Of a stretch of 64,000 bases of DNA, positions 52,925 to 61,371 are shown piece by piece. Source of the DNA: Streptomyces sp. NRRL F-4489 (GTDB taxonomy: Bacteria > Actinomycetota > Actinomycetes > Streptomycetales > Streptomycetaceae). The notes under the pieces were generated by a model that saw only the letters and a program-made list of their open reading frames with translations, did no database searches and was not told where the DNA came from. Where the stretch lies: the NCBI RefSeq assembly GCF_001509485.1, contig NZ_LLZI01000079.1, forward strand, positions 1 to 64,000, written 5' to 3'. The stretch's first letter is position 1; every line of letters begins with the position of its first letter. The translations under genes were made by a program, and so were the position numbers.

Positions 52925-54532
52925 TCAGCTGGAGACGCCGCGGGCCAGCTCCCAGATCTGGAGCGCCGAGGAGGAGTTGAGGGCCCACTGGATGCCGGTG
53001 ATGTTGTCGCGGGCGGCGACGTACTGCTTGCCCTGCCACAGCGGCACGTACGGCACGTCGTCGGCGAGGATGTCCTGCGCCTGCTTGAAGTCGTCCCCGG
53101 CGGCGTTGCGGTCGGTCTGCTGGCGGGTGGCCGGGATCAACTGGTTCTCGATCTTCTCGTTGCGGTAGGGCGAGTTGAGGAAGTTGCCCTTGCCGATGAA
53201 CGGCGCGATGTAGTTGTCGGCGTCCGGGATGTCGGCGAACCAGCCCATGCCGTACGCGGCGTACTTGCCGCCGGAGGCGTCGGTGCGGAACTGCTGCCAG
53301 CGGTCGACGCCCTTGACGCTGACGTCGAAGAGCTTGGTGGCGTTGAGCTGCTTCTGGAGGGCGGCGAACTCCTGCGCGGTGTTCGGGCCGTAGTGGTACT
53401 TGGAGTAGGTCAGGGTGAACTTCACCGGGGTGGTGATGTTCGCCTGCTCCAGGGTCTTGCGCGCGGCGGCCGTGTTCGGGTCGCCGTACTTGGTGAAGAA
53501 GGAGTTGATGTGCCCGACCACGCCCTGGGGGACGAGGGAGTACAGCGGGTCGGCGGTGTAGCCGTAGACGTCGCGGACCAGCTGGGAGCGGTTGACGACC
53601 TGCGCCATGGCCTGCCGGACGGCCTTGTTGGAGACGGCCGGGTCCTTGGTGTTGAAGGCGATGTAGCGGATCTCCTGGCCGGGCATCGCCTGCACCATCA
53701 GGTGCTTGTCCTTGGAGTTCTCCAGGCTCTTGATCTGGGTGGGCGACAGGCCGCGGCCGAGCAGGTCGATATCGCCCTTGCGCAGCGCGGCGTCCATGTC
53801 CGCGGAGTCGTCGAAGAACCGCATCTCCACCTTGTCGTTCTTCACCGTCAGCCCGCCCTTGTAGTCGGGGTTCTTGGTGAAGACGGCCTTGGTGAGGCGG
53901 TCGCCGCTGTACTCGGCCTTGAGGGTGTACGGGCCCGAACCGACCGTCTGCCAGCCCTTGTAGAGGCTGTTCTTCGGGTACACCTGGCTGTCGACGATCG
54001 CCGCGGCGGGGGTGGCGAGCTTCTGCGGGAAGGTGGCGTCCGGCTTGGTGAGGTGGAAGACCACCTCGCGGTCGTTGGGGGTCTCCACCCGGTCGATGTC
54101 GTTGAGCAGCGACACCGGGCCGTTGGTGTAGTTGATGGTCCGCAGCCGGTCGATGGAGAACTTCACGTCCTCGGCGGTGAGCGCATGCCCGTTCGAAAAC
54201 TTCAGGCCGCTGCGCAGGGTGCACCGGAACTGCTCGTTCTGGGTGTCCCGGAAGCCGCAGGACTCGGCGGCCTCGGGGACCGCCGCGGTGCCGCTGCGGG
54301 GCATCCGCATCAGCGTCTGGAACGTGCCGCGCAGGACGTTCCAGGCGTCGACGTCGTACGCCTGCGCCGGGTCCAGCGGCGCGGGGGCCGCCTTGGTGGC
54401 CTCGATCTGCGAGGCGACCCCGACGATGATCGGCGCGTCGGCCGAGCCGGCGCCGTCGGTGCTGCCGCATGCAGCGAGAGCCGGGGCGAGAAGACCGGCC
54501 AGCGCCGGCAGCACCAAGGTCTTGCGATTCAT
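52925..54532 (-). CDS. ABC-type peptide/nickel substrate-binding lipoprotein (SBP family 5), copy 2
   Basis: 535 aa. Lipobox PALAACGSTD with lipidated Cys22, then the same layout as copy 1: FRCTLRSGLKFSNGHALTAEDVKFSIDRLRTI, VVFHLTKPDATFPQKLATPAAAIVDS, TVGSGPYTLKAEY, AAYGMGWFADIPDADNYIAPFIG. The pair is clearly paralogous yet diverged in the binding part (for example YVKGWIPDYPDPDN against YGMGWFADIPDADN), suggesting different ligands. ATG 54532 with AAGGA upstream. Preceded by a 361-nt gap with probable promoter. Confidence 0.85.
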   Translation of the reverse strand: MNRKTLVLPALAGLLAPALAACGSTDGAGSADAPIIVGVASQIEATKAAPAPLDPAQAYDVDAWNVLRGTFQTLMRMPRSGTAAVPEAAESCGFRDTQNEQFRCTLRSGLKFSNGHALTAEDVKFSIDRLRTINYTNGPVSLLNDIDRVETPNDREVVFHLTKPDATFPQKLATPAAAIVDSQVYPKNSLYKGWQTVGSGPYTLKAEYSGDRLTKAVFTKNPDYKGGLTVKNDKVEMRFFDDSADMDAALRKGDIDLLGRGLSPTQIKSLENSKDKHLMVQAMPGQEIRYIAFNTKDPAVSNKAVRQAMAQVVNRSQLVRDVYGYTADPLYSLVPQGVVGHINSFFTKYGDPNTAAARKTLEQANITTPVKFTLTYSKYHYGPNTAQEFAALQKQLNATKLFDVSVKGVDRWQQFRTDASGGKYAAYGMGWFADIPDADNYIAPFIGKGNFLNSPYRNEKIENQLIPATRQQTDRNAAGDDFKQAQDILADDVPYVPLWQGKQYVAARDNITGIQWALNSSSALQIWELARGVSS

Positions 54533-54893
54533 CGTCGGCAGGTTCCTTATCAGCGCAGAGGTGTTGCTCGCGTCGAGATTAGTAGGCACCGCCAGCCGGT
54601 CATCGACGCGCGGGAGTTACAGCGTTATGGCGGTGGGATAACGGGAACTGCGTGATCGATATCCGGACGGTGGAACGTTTCGCACGTTGGTCCACCAATC
54701 CGGACACTTACCCCCGTAGAAACCACCGGACGAACCCCCTGGAACACCACCTGGGCGCGGTGTCGACGGCGCGGCACGTGAGAAACGTCACGCTCCCCGG
54801 CCGCCGGACCGGGCGGAGAATTTCCCCGGGTATTCGTCACGGAAAATGAGCCGATCGCTGCCGTGAGTTCCCGGGGATTGTGTTGCGGCACGC
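54533..54893. other. Intergenic stretch without a recognised gene
   Basis: 361 bp between the HAD gene end and the peptide-binding gene start, both on the minus strand. It is lower in GC than its surroundings and holds an imperfect dyad AACGTTTCGCACGTT near 54676 with TCCGGA repeats on either side, which may belong to the promoter of copy 2. A 65-codon plus-strand frame here lacks a ribosome site and coding bias. Confidence 0.5.
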
Positions 54894-55607
54894 TCAGTGC
54901 ACGCTGCCCCGGCTTTCCGTGATCAGGGACCGCAGAAATGGGAGATCCACTTCTTCCAGCGAGCCGACCACGGTCCGCCCCGGCGCGGGCGGTACGGGCG
55001 CCACGGACGGCACCGCGACCACCCGGCAGCCGGCCGCCTCGCCCGCCCGCACGCCGGTCAGGGTGTCCTCGACGACGGCGCACCGGGCCGGGTTCACGCC
55101 CAGCCGGGCGGCGGCCGTCAGATACGGGTCCGGGTGCGGCTTGGTGCGCTTGAGATCGTCGCCGGCGACGGTCAGCTTGAAGTGCTCCGGGCCCAGGGAG
55201 CGCAGCATCCGCTCGATGACGGTCCGGTGCGAGGCGGTGACCAGCGCGGTCGGCACGCGGTGCGCGGCCAGCTCGGACAGCAGTCGGCGGGCGCCCGGCA
55301 TCAGCGGGACGCCGCGCGCGATCCGGGCCGCGAACGCGTCGTTGAGGAGGGTGCTCAGCTCCGCCAGGCCGATGTCGGCGCCGGTCGCCCGGATGAGGTA
55401 GCCGGCGCTGCGGGTCATCGGGCCGCCGACCACCACCTCCCGGTGGCGCTCGTCCAGGGTGTGGCCGAGCGAGGCGAAGACCTCCGTCTCCGCCTCCCAC
55501 CAGAAGCCCTCGGTGTCCACGAGGGTGCCGTCCAGATCGAGGAACACGGCCTGGAGGGTCGCGGCTTCGGCCGTCCGGGTGCCGACTGCGGGGATGCTGC
55601 TGGTCAT
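54894..55607 (-). CDS. HAD-superfamily hydrolase, subfamily IA (beta-phosphoglucomutase-like)
   Basis: 237 aa. Motif I LDLDGTLVDTE, a helical cap (FASLGHTLDERHREVVVGGPMTRSAGYLI), motif II TALVTAS, motif III Lys in DLKRTKPHPDPYLTAA, and motif IV VVEDTLTGVRAGEAAG. Such enzymes act on sugar phosphates or similar; substrate unknown. ATG 55607 has GGAGGTGG; the frame extends upstream but without start support. It lies 183 nt downstream of metH behind a hairpin, so it has its own promoter or is weakly read through. Confidence 0.85.
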   Translation of the reverse strand: MTSSIPAVGTRTAEAATLQAVFLDLDGTLVDTEGFWWEAETEVFASLGHTLDERHREVVVGGPMTRSAGYLIRATGADIGLAELSTLLNDAFAARIARGVPLMPGARRLLSELAAHRVPTALVTASHRTVIERMLRSLGPEHFKLTVAGDDLKRTKPHPDPYLTAAARLGVNPARCAVVEDTLTGVRAGEAAGCRVVAVPSVAPVPPAPGRTVVGSLEEVDLPFLRSLITESRGSVH

Positions 55608-55649
55608 CCATCCACCTCCATGAGGACGCCCCGCGAAGGGACGAAAGGG

Positions 55650-55686
55650 CCGGCCGCCTCCCCCGGCTGGGGGAAACGACCGGCCG
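55650..55686 (-). terminator. Nested hairpin after metH
   Basis: CCGGCCG/CGGCCGG outer pairs with CCCCC-GGCT-GGGGG inside, about 105 nt past the metH stop and upstream of the HAD gene. Confidence 0.5.
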
Positions 55687-55759
55687 CTACCGGACCGACC
55701 AGTGTACGACGGCACCCGGCGGAGCGCCCGGGGGCGCTCCGCTATCGCTGCAGCGTCGC

Positions 55760-55801
55760 TACCGGTCCGCTACCGGTCCGCTACCGCGCGCTACCGCGCG
55801 T
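55760..55801. repeat. Short tandem repeats across the metH stop codon
   Basis: Two 11-bp units (GCTACCGGTCC) followed by two 10-bp units (GCTACCGCGC). The metH stop (TAG on the minus strand) lies in the last unit; the other units supply further TAGs just past it. Confidence 0.7.
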
Positions 55802-58800
55802 TGAAGTACTTCGCCTCCGGGTGGTGGATGACGATGGCGTCGGTGGACTGCTCGGGGTGGAGCTGGAACTCCTCGGAGAGCTGGACCCCGATCCGCTCCG
55901 GGCGGAGCAGGTCGGCGATCTTGGCGCGGTCCTCCAGGTCGGGGCAGGCGCCGTAGCCGAGGGAGAAGCGCGCGCCGCGGTACTTCAGCGCGAACATGTC
56001 CTCGACGTCGGCCGGGTCCTCCCCGGCGAAGCCCAGCTCGGCGCGGACCCGGGCGTGCCAGTACTCGGCCAGCGCCTCCGCCAACTGCACGGACAGGCCG
56101 TGGAGTTCGAGGTAGTCGCGGTAGGAGTTGGCCTCGAACAGCTTGGCCGTCTCCTCGCCGATCCGCGAGCCGACGGTGACAACCTGGAGGCCGACCACAT
56201 CGGTCTCGCCGGACTCCTCCGGGCGGAAGAAGTCGGCCAGGCAGAGCCGGCGGCCGCGGCGCTGGCGCGGGAAGGTGAAGCGGGTCAGCTCGGTGCCGTC
56301 CTCGCCCAGCAGGATCAGGTCGTCGCCCTTGGAGACGCACGGGAAGTAGCCGTGGACGACCGCGGCCTCCAGGAGGTTCTCGGTCTGGAGCTTGTCCAGC
56401 CAGCCCCGCAGCCGCGGCCGGCCCTCGGTCTCCACCAGCTCCTCGTACGTGGGGCCCTCGCCGGTGCGGGCCTGCTTCAGGCCCCACTGGCCCTTGAAGA
56501 GCGCGCCCTCGTCCAGCCAGGAGGCGTAGTCGGCGAGCTGGATGCCCTTGCTGACCCGGGTGCCCCAGAACGGCGGGGTGGGGACGGGGTTGTCGGTGGC
56601 CACGTCGGAGCGGACCGCGCCCTCCTCCGGCTCCGGCTCGGTGATCTGCACGTCGCGCTTGGGGACGCGGCGCTGCTTGAGCTCGGGCAGGGTCGCGCCG
56701 GGCACCCCGCGCTTGACGGCGATCAGCGCGTCCATCAGCCGCAGGCCCTCGAACGCGTCGCGGGCGTAGCGGACCTCGCCCTCGTAGATCTCGTGGAGGT
56801 CCTGTTCGACGTAGGCGCGGGTGAGGGCGGCGCCGCCGAGGATGACGGGGTAGTCGGCGGCCATCTTGCGCTGGTTGAGCTCCTCCAGGTTCTCCTTCAT
56901 GATCACCGTGGACTTCACCAGCAGGCCGGACATGCCGATGACGTCGGCGCGGTGCTCCTCGGCGGCCTCCAGGATCGCCGAGACCGGCTGCTTGATGCCG
57001 AGGTTGACGACGTTGTAGCCGTTGTTCGACAGGATGATGTCGACGAGGTTCTTGCCGATGTCGTGGACGTCGCCGCGGACGGTGGCCAGCACGATGGTGC
57101 CCTTGCCCTCGTCGTCGGACTTCTCCATATGCGGTTCGAGGTAGGCCACCGCGGTCTTCATGACCTCGGCGGACTGGAGGACGAACGGCAGCTGCATCTG
57201 GCCGGAGCCGAAGAGGTCGCCGACCACCTTCATCCCGTCCAGGAGGGTGTCGTTGACGATGTCCAGGGCCGGGCGGTCCTGGAGCGCCGCGTCGAGGTCG
57301 GCCTCCAGGCCGTTGCGTTCGCCGTCGATGATGCGGCGCTTGAGCCGCTCCTCCAGCGGCAGCGCGGCCAGCTCCTCGGCCTTGCCGGCCTTGAGGGACT
57401 TGGCGGTGGCGCCCTCGAACAGCTCCATCAGCTTCTGGAGCGGGTCGTAGCCCTCGCGGCGGCGGTCGTAAATGAGGTCGAGGGCGGTCTGGACCTCTTC
57501 CTCGCTGAAGCGGGCGATCGGCAGGATCTTGCTGGCGTGGACGATCGCGGAGTCCAGGCCGGCCTTGACGCACTCGTCCAGGAAGACGGAGTTGAGGACG
57601 ATCCGGGCGGCGGGGTTGAGGCCGAAGGAGATGTTGGACAGGCCCAGCGTGGTCTGGACGTCCGGGTGGCGCTGCTTCAGCTCGCGGATGGCCTCGATGG
57701 TGGCGATGCCGTCCTTGCGGGACTCCTCCTGGCCGGTGCAGATGGTGAAGGTGAGGCAGTCGATGAGGATGTCCGACTCGTGGATGCCCCAGTTGCCGGT
57801 CAGGTCGGCGATCAGCCGTTCGGCGATCTCGACCTTCTTCTCGACCGTGCGGGCCTGGCCCTCCTCGTCGATGGTCAGCGCGATCAGGGCCGCGCCGTGC
57901 TCGGCGGCGAGCTGCGTCACCTTGGCGAACCGCGACTCCGGGCCGTCGCCGTCCTCGTAGTTGACGGAGTTGATGACCGCGCGGCCGCCGAGCTTCTCCA
58001 GTCCGGCGCGGATGACCTCGACCTCGGTGGAGTCCAGGACGATGGGCAGGGTCGAGGCGGTGGCGAAGCGGCCGGCCAGCTCGGTCATATCGGCCACGCC
58101 GTCCCGGCCGACGTAGTCCACGCACAGGTCGAGCATGTGCGCGCCCTCGCGGATCTGGTCGCGGGCCATCTCCACGCAGTCGTCCCAGCGGCCCTCCAGC
58201 ATGGCCTCGCGGAACTTCTTCGACCCGTTGGCGTTCGTCCGCTCGCCGATGGCGAGGTACGAGGTGTCCTGGCGGAACGGGACGGTCTGGTAGAGGGAAG
58301 CGGCGCCCGGCTCGGGGCGCGGCTCGCGGGCCGGCGGGGTCAGATCGCGGACCCGTTCGACGACCTGCCGCAGGTGCTCGGGGGTGGTGCCGCAGCAGCC
58401 GCCGACCAGCGAGAGGCCGTACTCGGTGACGAAGGTCTCCTGGGCGTCGGCCAGCTCGGCGGCGGAGAGCGGGTAGTGGGCACCGTCCTTGCCGAGGACC
58501 GGCAGGCCCGCGTTGGGCATGCAGGACAGCGGGATACGGGAGTGGCGGGCGAGGTAGCGCAGGTGCTCGCTCATCTCGGCCGGGCCGGTGGCGCAGTTCA
58601 GGCCGATCATGTCGATGCCCAGCGGCTCCAGGGCCGTCAGGGCGGCGCCGATCTCCGAGCCGAGCAGCATGGTGCCGGTGGTCTCGACGGTGACCGAGCA
58701 GATGACCGGCAGGTCGGTGCCGGTGGCGGCCAGGGCGCGGCGGGCGCCGAGCACGGCGGCCTTGGTCTGCAGGAGGTCCTGGGTGGTCTCGACCAGCAGC

Positions 58801-59300
58801 GCGTCGGCGCCGCCCTCGATCAGGCCCTCGGCGTTGCGCTGGTAGGCGTCGCGGAGGGCGGGGTAGCCGACGTGGCCGAGGGTGGGGAGCTTGGTGCCCG
58901 GGCCCATGGAGCCCAGGACGTAGCGCTGCTGCCCGGTGGCGTCGGTGTACTCGTCGGCGACCTCGCGGGCGATGGCGGCACCGGCCCGCGACAGCTCGTG
59001 GATCCGGTCGGCGATGTCGTACTCGGCCAGCGCGGCGTGGTTGGCGCCGAAGGTGTTGGTCTCCACGCAGTCCACGCCGACCGCGAAGTACGCGTCGTGC
59101 ACCGAGCGCACGATGTCGGGGCGGGTGACGTTGAGGATCTCGTTGCAGCCCTCCAGCTGCTGGAAGTCCTCCATGGAGGGGTCCTGCGCCTGGAGCATCG
59201 TGCCCATGGCGCCATCGGCGACCACGACCCGTGAGGCGAGCGCCTCGCGGAGTGAGGTGACGCGGGACGAGCTGGTGGACGAGGGCGTATTCGAAGCCAT
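55791..59300 (-). CDS. metH: Cobalamin-dependent methionine synthase
   Basis: 1169 aa with all four modules. Homocysteine-binding domain (zinc ligands in VGGCCGTTPEH near residue 300 and an upstream LNCATGP Cys), pterin-binding domain from YLAIGERTNANGSKKF near 353, B12-binding domain with base-off ligand His in RGDVHDIGKNLV near 742, and the SAM-binding activation domain from about 920. It moves the methyl group of methyl-tetrahydrofolate to homocysteine. ATG 59300 has GGGAG seven bases upstream. Divergent from gylR. No B12-box riboswitch core was recognised in the 237-nt leader. Confidence 0.96.
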   Translation of the reverse strand: MASNTPSSTSSSRVTSLREALASRVVVADGAMGTMLQAQDPSMEDFQQLEGCNEILNVTRPDIVRSVHDAYFAVGVDCVETNTFGANHAALAEYDIADRIHELSRAGAAIAREVADEYTDATGQQRYVLGSMGPGTKLPTLGHVGYPALRDAYQRNAEGLIEGGADALLVETTQDLLQTKAAVLGARRALAATGTDLPVICSVTVETTGTMLLGSEIGAALTALEPLGIDMIGLNCATGPAEMSEHLRYLARHSRIPLSCMPNAGLPVLGKDGAHYPLSAAELADAQETFVTEYGLSLVGGCCGTTPEHLRQVVERVRDLTPPAREPRPEPGAASLYQTVPFRQDTSYLAIGERTNANGSKKFREAMLEGRWDDCVEMARDQIREGAHMLDLCVDYVGRDGVADMTELAGRFATASTLPIVLDSTEVEVIRAGLEKLGGRAVINSVNYEDGDGPESRFAKVTQLAAEHGAALIALTIDEEGQARTVEKKVEIAERLIADLTGNWGIHESDILIDCLTFTICTGQEESRKDGIATIEAIRELKQRHPDVQTTLGLSNISFGLNPAARIVLNSVFLDECVKAGLDSAIVHASKILPIARFSEEEVQTALDLIYDRRREGYDPLQKLMELFEGATAKSLKAGKAEELAALPLEERLKRRIIDGERNGLEADLDAALQDRPALDIVNDTLLDGMKVVGDLFGSGQMQLPFVLQSAEVMKTAVAYLEPHMEKSDDEGKGTIVLATVRGDVHDIGKNLVDIILSNNGYNVVNLGIKQPVSAILEAAEEHRADVIGMSGLLVKSTVIMKENLEELNQRKMAADYPVILGGAALTRAYVEQDLHEIYEGEVRYARDAFEGLRLMDALIAVKRGVPGATLPELKQRRVPKRDVQITEPEPEEGAVRSDVATDNPVPTPPFWGTRVSKGIQLADYASWLDEGALFKGQWGLKQARTGEGPTYEELVETEGRPRLRGWLDKLQTENLLEAAVVHGYFPCVSKGDDLILLGEDGTELTRFTFPRQRRGRRLCLADFFRPEESGETDVVGLQVVTVGSRIGEETAKLFEANSYRDYLELHGLSVQLAEALAEYWHARVRAELGFAGEDPADVEDMFALKYRGARFSLGYGACPDLEDRAKIADLLRPERIGVQLSEEFQLHPEQSTDAIVIHHPEAKYFNAR

Positions 59301-59503
59301 GGAGGTGCTCCCGTGGTTGCGACGGCTGTCGGCTTTGCGCCCCCCTTCAGGGAGCGCACCCGGCCAGCGTAGCTTCCGGGCCGGGAGAGGCGTTCCCCAT
59401 TCCACGGCGTGGACAGCCCGGTCGCGGCGCGATCCGGCCGGTCCTCCATGATCGGCGTGGGCCCGCCTCCCTCCCCATGGTCGGCATGGGCCGATATCGT
59501 TCA

Positions 59504-59515
59504 GCATTGTCGAAC
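59504..59515. promoter_or_regulatory. Candidate GylR site 1 (GCATTGTCGAAC)
   Basis: This 12-mer recurs exactly at 60393-60404 before glpF. Here it lies 23 nt upstream of the gylR ATG, within GTTCAGCATTGTCGAAC, whose ends are inverted (GTTC/GAAC). Consistent with autoregulation by the IclR-type GylR. Confidence 0.6.
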
Positions 59516-59537
59516 CGCATACTTCGGAGGTCGCCCG

Positions 59538-60302
59538 ATGGCACGCACCATCCAGTCGCTGGAGCGAGCAGCCGCGATGCTGCGGCTGCTGGCGGGGGGA
59601 GAGCGACGGCTGGGCCTCTCCGACATCTCCTCGTCCCTGGGGCTGGCCAAGGGCACCGCGCACGGGATCCTGCGCACCCTCCAGCAGGAGGGCTTCGTCG
59701 AGCAGGACCCGGCCTCGGGCCGCTACCAGCTCGGCGCCGAGCTGCTCCGCCTGGGCAACAGCTACCTGGACGTCCACGAGCTGCGGGCGCGCGCCCTGGT
59801 GTGGACCGACGACCTGGCCCGCTCCAGCGGGGAGAGCGTCTACCTCGGCGTCCTGCACCAGCAGGGCGTACTGATCGTCCACCACGTCTTCCGCCCCGAC
59901 GACAGCCGGCAGGTGCTGGAGGTCGGCGCGATGCAGCCGCTGCACAGCACGGCCCTGGGGAAGGTGCTCTCGGCGTACGACCCGGTGGCGCACAGCGAGG
60001 CGGTGGAGGCCCAGCGGGAGGCGTTCACACCGCGGACCCTGACGTCCCTGGCGGACTTCGAGGGGGTGCTGGACCTCACCCGGGCCCGGGGCTGGGCCGC
60101 GGACGTGGAGGAGACCTGGGAGGGCGTGGCGTCCGTCGCCGCGCCGATCCACGACCGGCGGCGGATGCCGGTGGGCGCGGTGGGGGTCACGGGGGCCGTG
60201 GAGCGGGTCTGCCGGGACGGCGAATTGCGGCCGGAAATCGTCGCCGCTGTGAGGGATTGCGCACGAGCCGTCTCCAGGGACCTCGGCGCAGGGCGATTCT
60301 GA
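59538..60302 (+). CDS. gylR: Glycerol operon regulator GylR (IclR family)
   Basis: 254 aa. N-terminal winged helix (SLERAAAMLRLLAGGERRLGLSDISSSLGLAKGTAHGILRTLQQEGFVEQD) and IclR effector domain (GESVYLGVLHQQGVLIVHHVFRPDDSRQVLEVGAMQPLHSTALGKVLSAY). In S. coelicolor GylR represses the glycerol operon and responds to glycerol 3-phosphate. ATG 59538 follows CGGAGG. It precedes glpFKD on the same strand with a 228-nt gap holding a second copy of the candidate operator. Confidence 0.93.
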   Translation: MARTIQSLERAAAMLRLLAGGERRLGLSDISSSLGLAKGTAHGILRTLQQEGFVEQDPASGRYQLGAELLRLGNSYLDVHELRARALVWTDDLARSSGESVYLGVLHQQGVLIVHHVFRPDDSRQVLEVGAMQPLHSTALGKVLSAYDPVAHSEAVEAQREAFTPRTLTSLADFEGVLDLTRARGWAADVEETWEGVASVAAPIHDRRRMPVGAVGVTGAVERVCRDGELRPEIVAAVRDCARAVSRDLGAGRF

Positions 60303-60348
60303 CCGTTTTTCACCGGAATGTTCACCTAGGTTTTTCGCCACAGCACCC

Positions 60349-60377
60349 TTGACGGGCTCAGGGAGGTGAACAAAACT
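60349..60377 (+). promoter_or_regulatory. Candidate promoter of the glycerol operon
   Basis: TTGACG (60349-60354), 17-nt spacer, AAAACT (60372-60377); the candidate GylR site begins 16 nt further on, where a repressor would block initiation. Confidence 0.4.
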
Positions 60378-60392
60378 GCCGTTCGTCGGTCG

Positions 60393-60404
60393 GCATTGTC
60401 GAAC
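60393..60404. promoter_or_regulatory. Candidate GylR site 2 (GCATTGTCGAAC) before glpF
   Basis: Exact copy of the 12-mer upstream of gylR, 127 nt before the glpF start, in a partly symmetrical GTTCG...CGAAC context. Confidence 0.6.
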
Positions 60405-60530
60405 ACCTAACGGCAATAAGGGTTATGGTGAGCAATGCCGCGGGGCCGACCAACGCCCTCTCGGAGGGCGCGGACCACCGGAGGGACCCGGGGTTCGCCT
60501 TCCCCTGGACGAAGGACAAAGGAGTCGCGG

Positions 60531-61319
60531 GTGTCCAGCTCCGACATCTTCATCAGCGAGACCATCGGTACCGCTGTTCTGGTCTTGATGGGCGGCGGCG
60601 TCTGCGCCGCCGTCACCTTCAAGCGCTCCAAGGCGTTCGACGCCGGATGGGTCGCCATCGCCTTCGGGTGGGGCTTCGCCGTCCTGACCGGTGCATACAT
60701 CGCCGCGAAGTCCGGCGCGCACCTGAACCCCGCCGTCACGGTCGGCATCGCCATCAAGGGCGGCATCCCGTGGAGCGATGTGCCGGTGTACTTCGCCGGC
60801 GAGTTCCTCGGCGCCATGATCGGCGCGGTCCTGGTCTGGCTGGCGTACTACGGCCAGTTCCGGGCGCATCTGACCGACCCAGAGGTACTGGCCGGCCACA
60901 ACGGCGAGGAGGGCATGGTCGACCCGGCCGCCGCCCCCAAGGCCGGCCCGGTGCTCGGCGTCTTCTCCACCGGCCCGGAGATCCGGCACGCGGTGCAGAA
61001 CCTCGTCACCGAGATCATCGCCACCACCGTGCTCGTGCTGGCGATCCTCACCCTCGGTCTGAGCGACAACGGCAAGGGCGTGGGCGCCATCGGCACCCTG
61101 CTCGTCGCCCTGGTCGTGACCGGTATCGGCCTCTCGCTGGGCGGCCCGACCGGGTACGCGATCAACCCGGTCCGCGACCTCGGTCCGCGTATCGTGCACG
61201 CGCTGCTGCCGCTGCCGAACAAGGGCGGGTCCGACTGGGGCTACGCCTGGATCCCGGTGGTCGGCCCGCTGATCGGCGGGGCCCTCGCCGGGGGCATCTA
61301 TCAGATGGCGTTCGCCTGA
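60531..61319 (+). CDS. glpF: Glycerol uptake facilitator (aquaglyceroporin)
   Basis: 262 aa, six membrane helices and two half-helices. First selectivity motif is HLNPAVTV; the second is NPVRDLGPR, where Val replaces the usual Ala but the Asp that marks glycerol channels is kept. It lets glycerol diffuse in for phosphorylation by the next gene. GTG 60531 has AAGGAG seven bases upstream. Called gylC in S. coelicolor. First structural gene of the operon, 52 nt before glpK. Confidence 0.93.
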   Translation: MSSSDIFISETIGTAVLVLMGGGVCAAVTFKRSKAFDAGWVAIAFGWGFAVLTGAYIAAKSGAHLNPAVTVGIAIKGGIPWSDVPVYFAGEFLGAMIGAVLVWLAYYGQFRAHLTDPEVLAGHNGEEGMVDPAAAPKAGPVLGVFSTGPEIRHAVQNLVTEIIATTVLVLAILTLGLSDNGKGVGAIGTLLVALVVTGIGLSLGGPTGYAINPVRDLGPRIVHALLPLPNKGGSDWGYAWIPVVGPLIGGALAGGIYQMAFA

Positions 61320-61371
61320 GCCGCCCCGACCGACCCGCCTCCGCCCGCACCACGACCTTGGAGCACACACC

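Noticed and set aside
54652..54849. 65-codon plus-strand frame upstream of the HAD gene
   Set aside because: No ribosome site, no GC3 bias, Arg/His-rich product without likeness to known proteins.
54897..59234. Plus-strand open frame of about 1445 codons opposite metH
   Set aside because: Mirror of metH codon bias; Leu/Gly/Val/Asp-rich sequence with no motif, while metH opposite has all four domains.
59301..59537. Cobalamin riboswitch in the metH leader
   Set aside because: I looked for the B12-box core and flanking stems on the minus strand and did not find them; the leader has only generic GC-rich stems.
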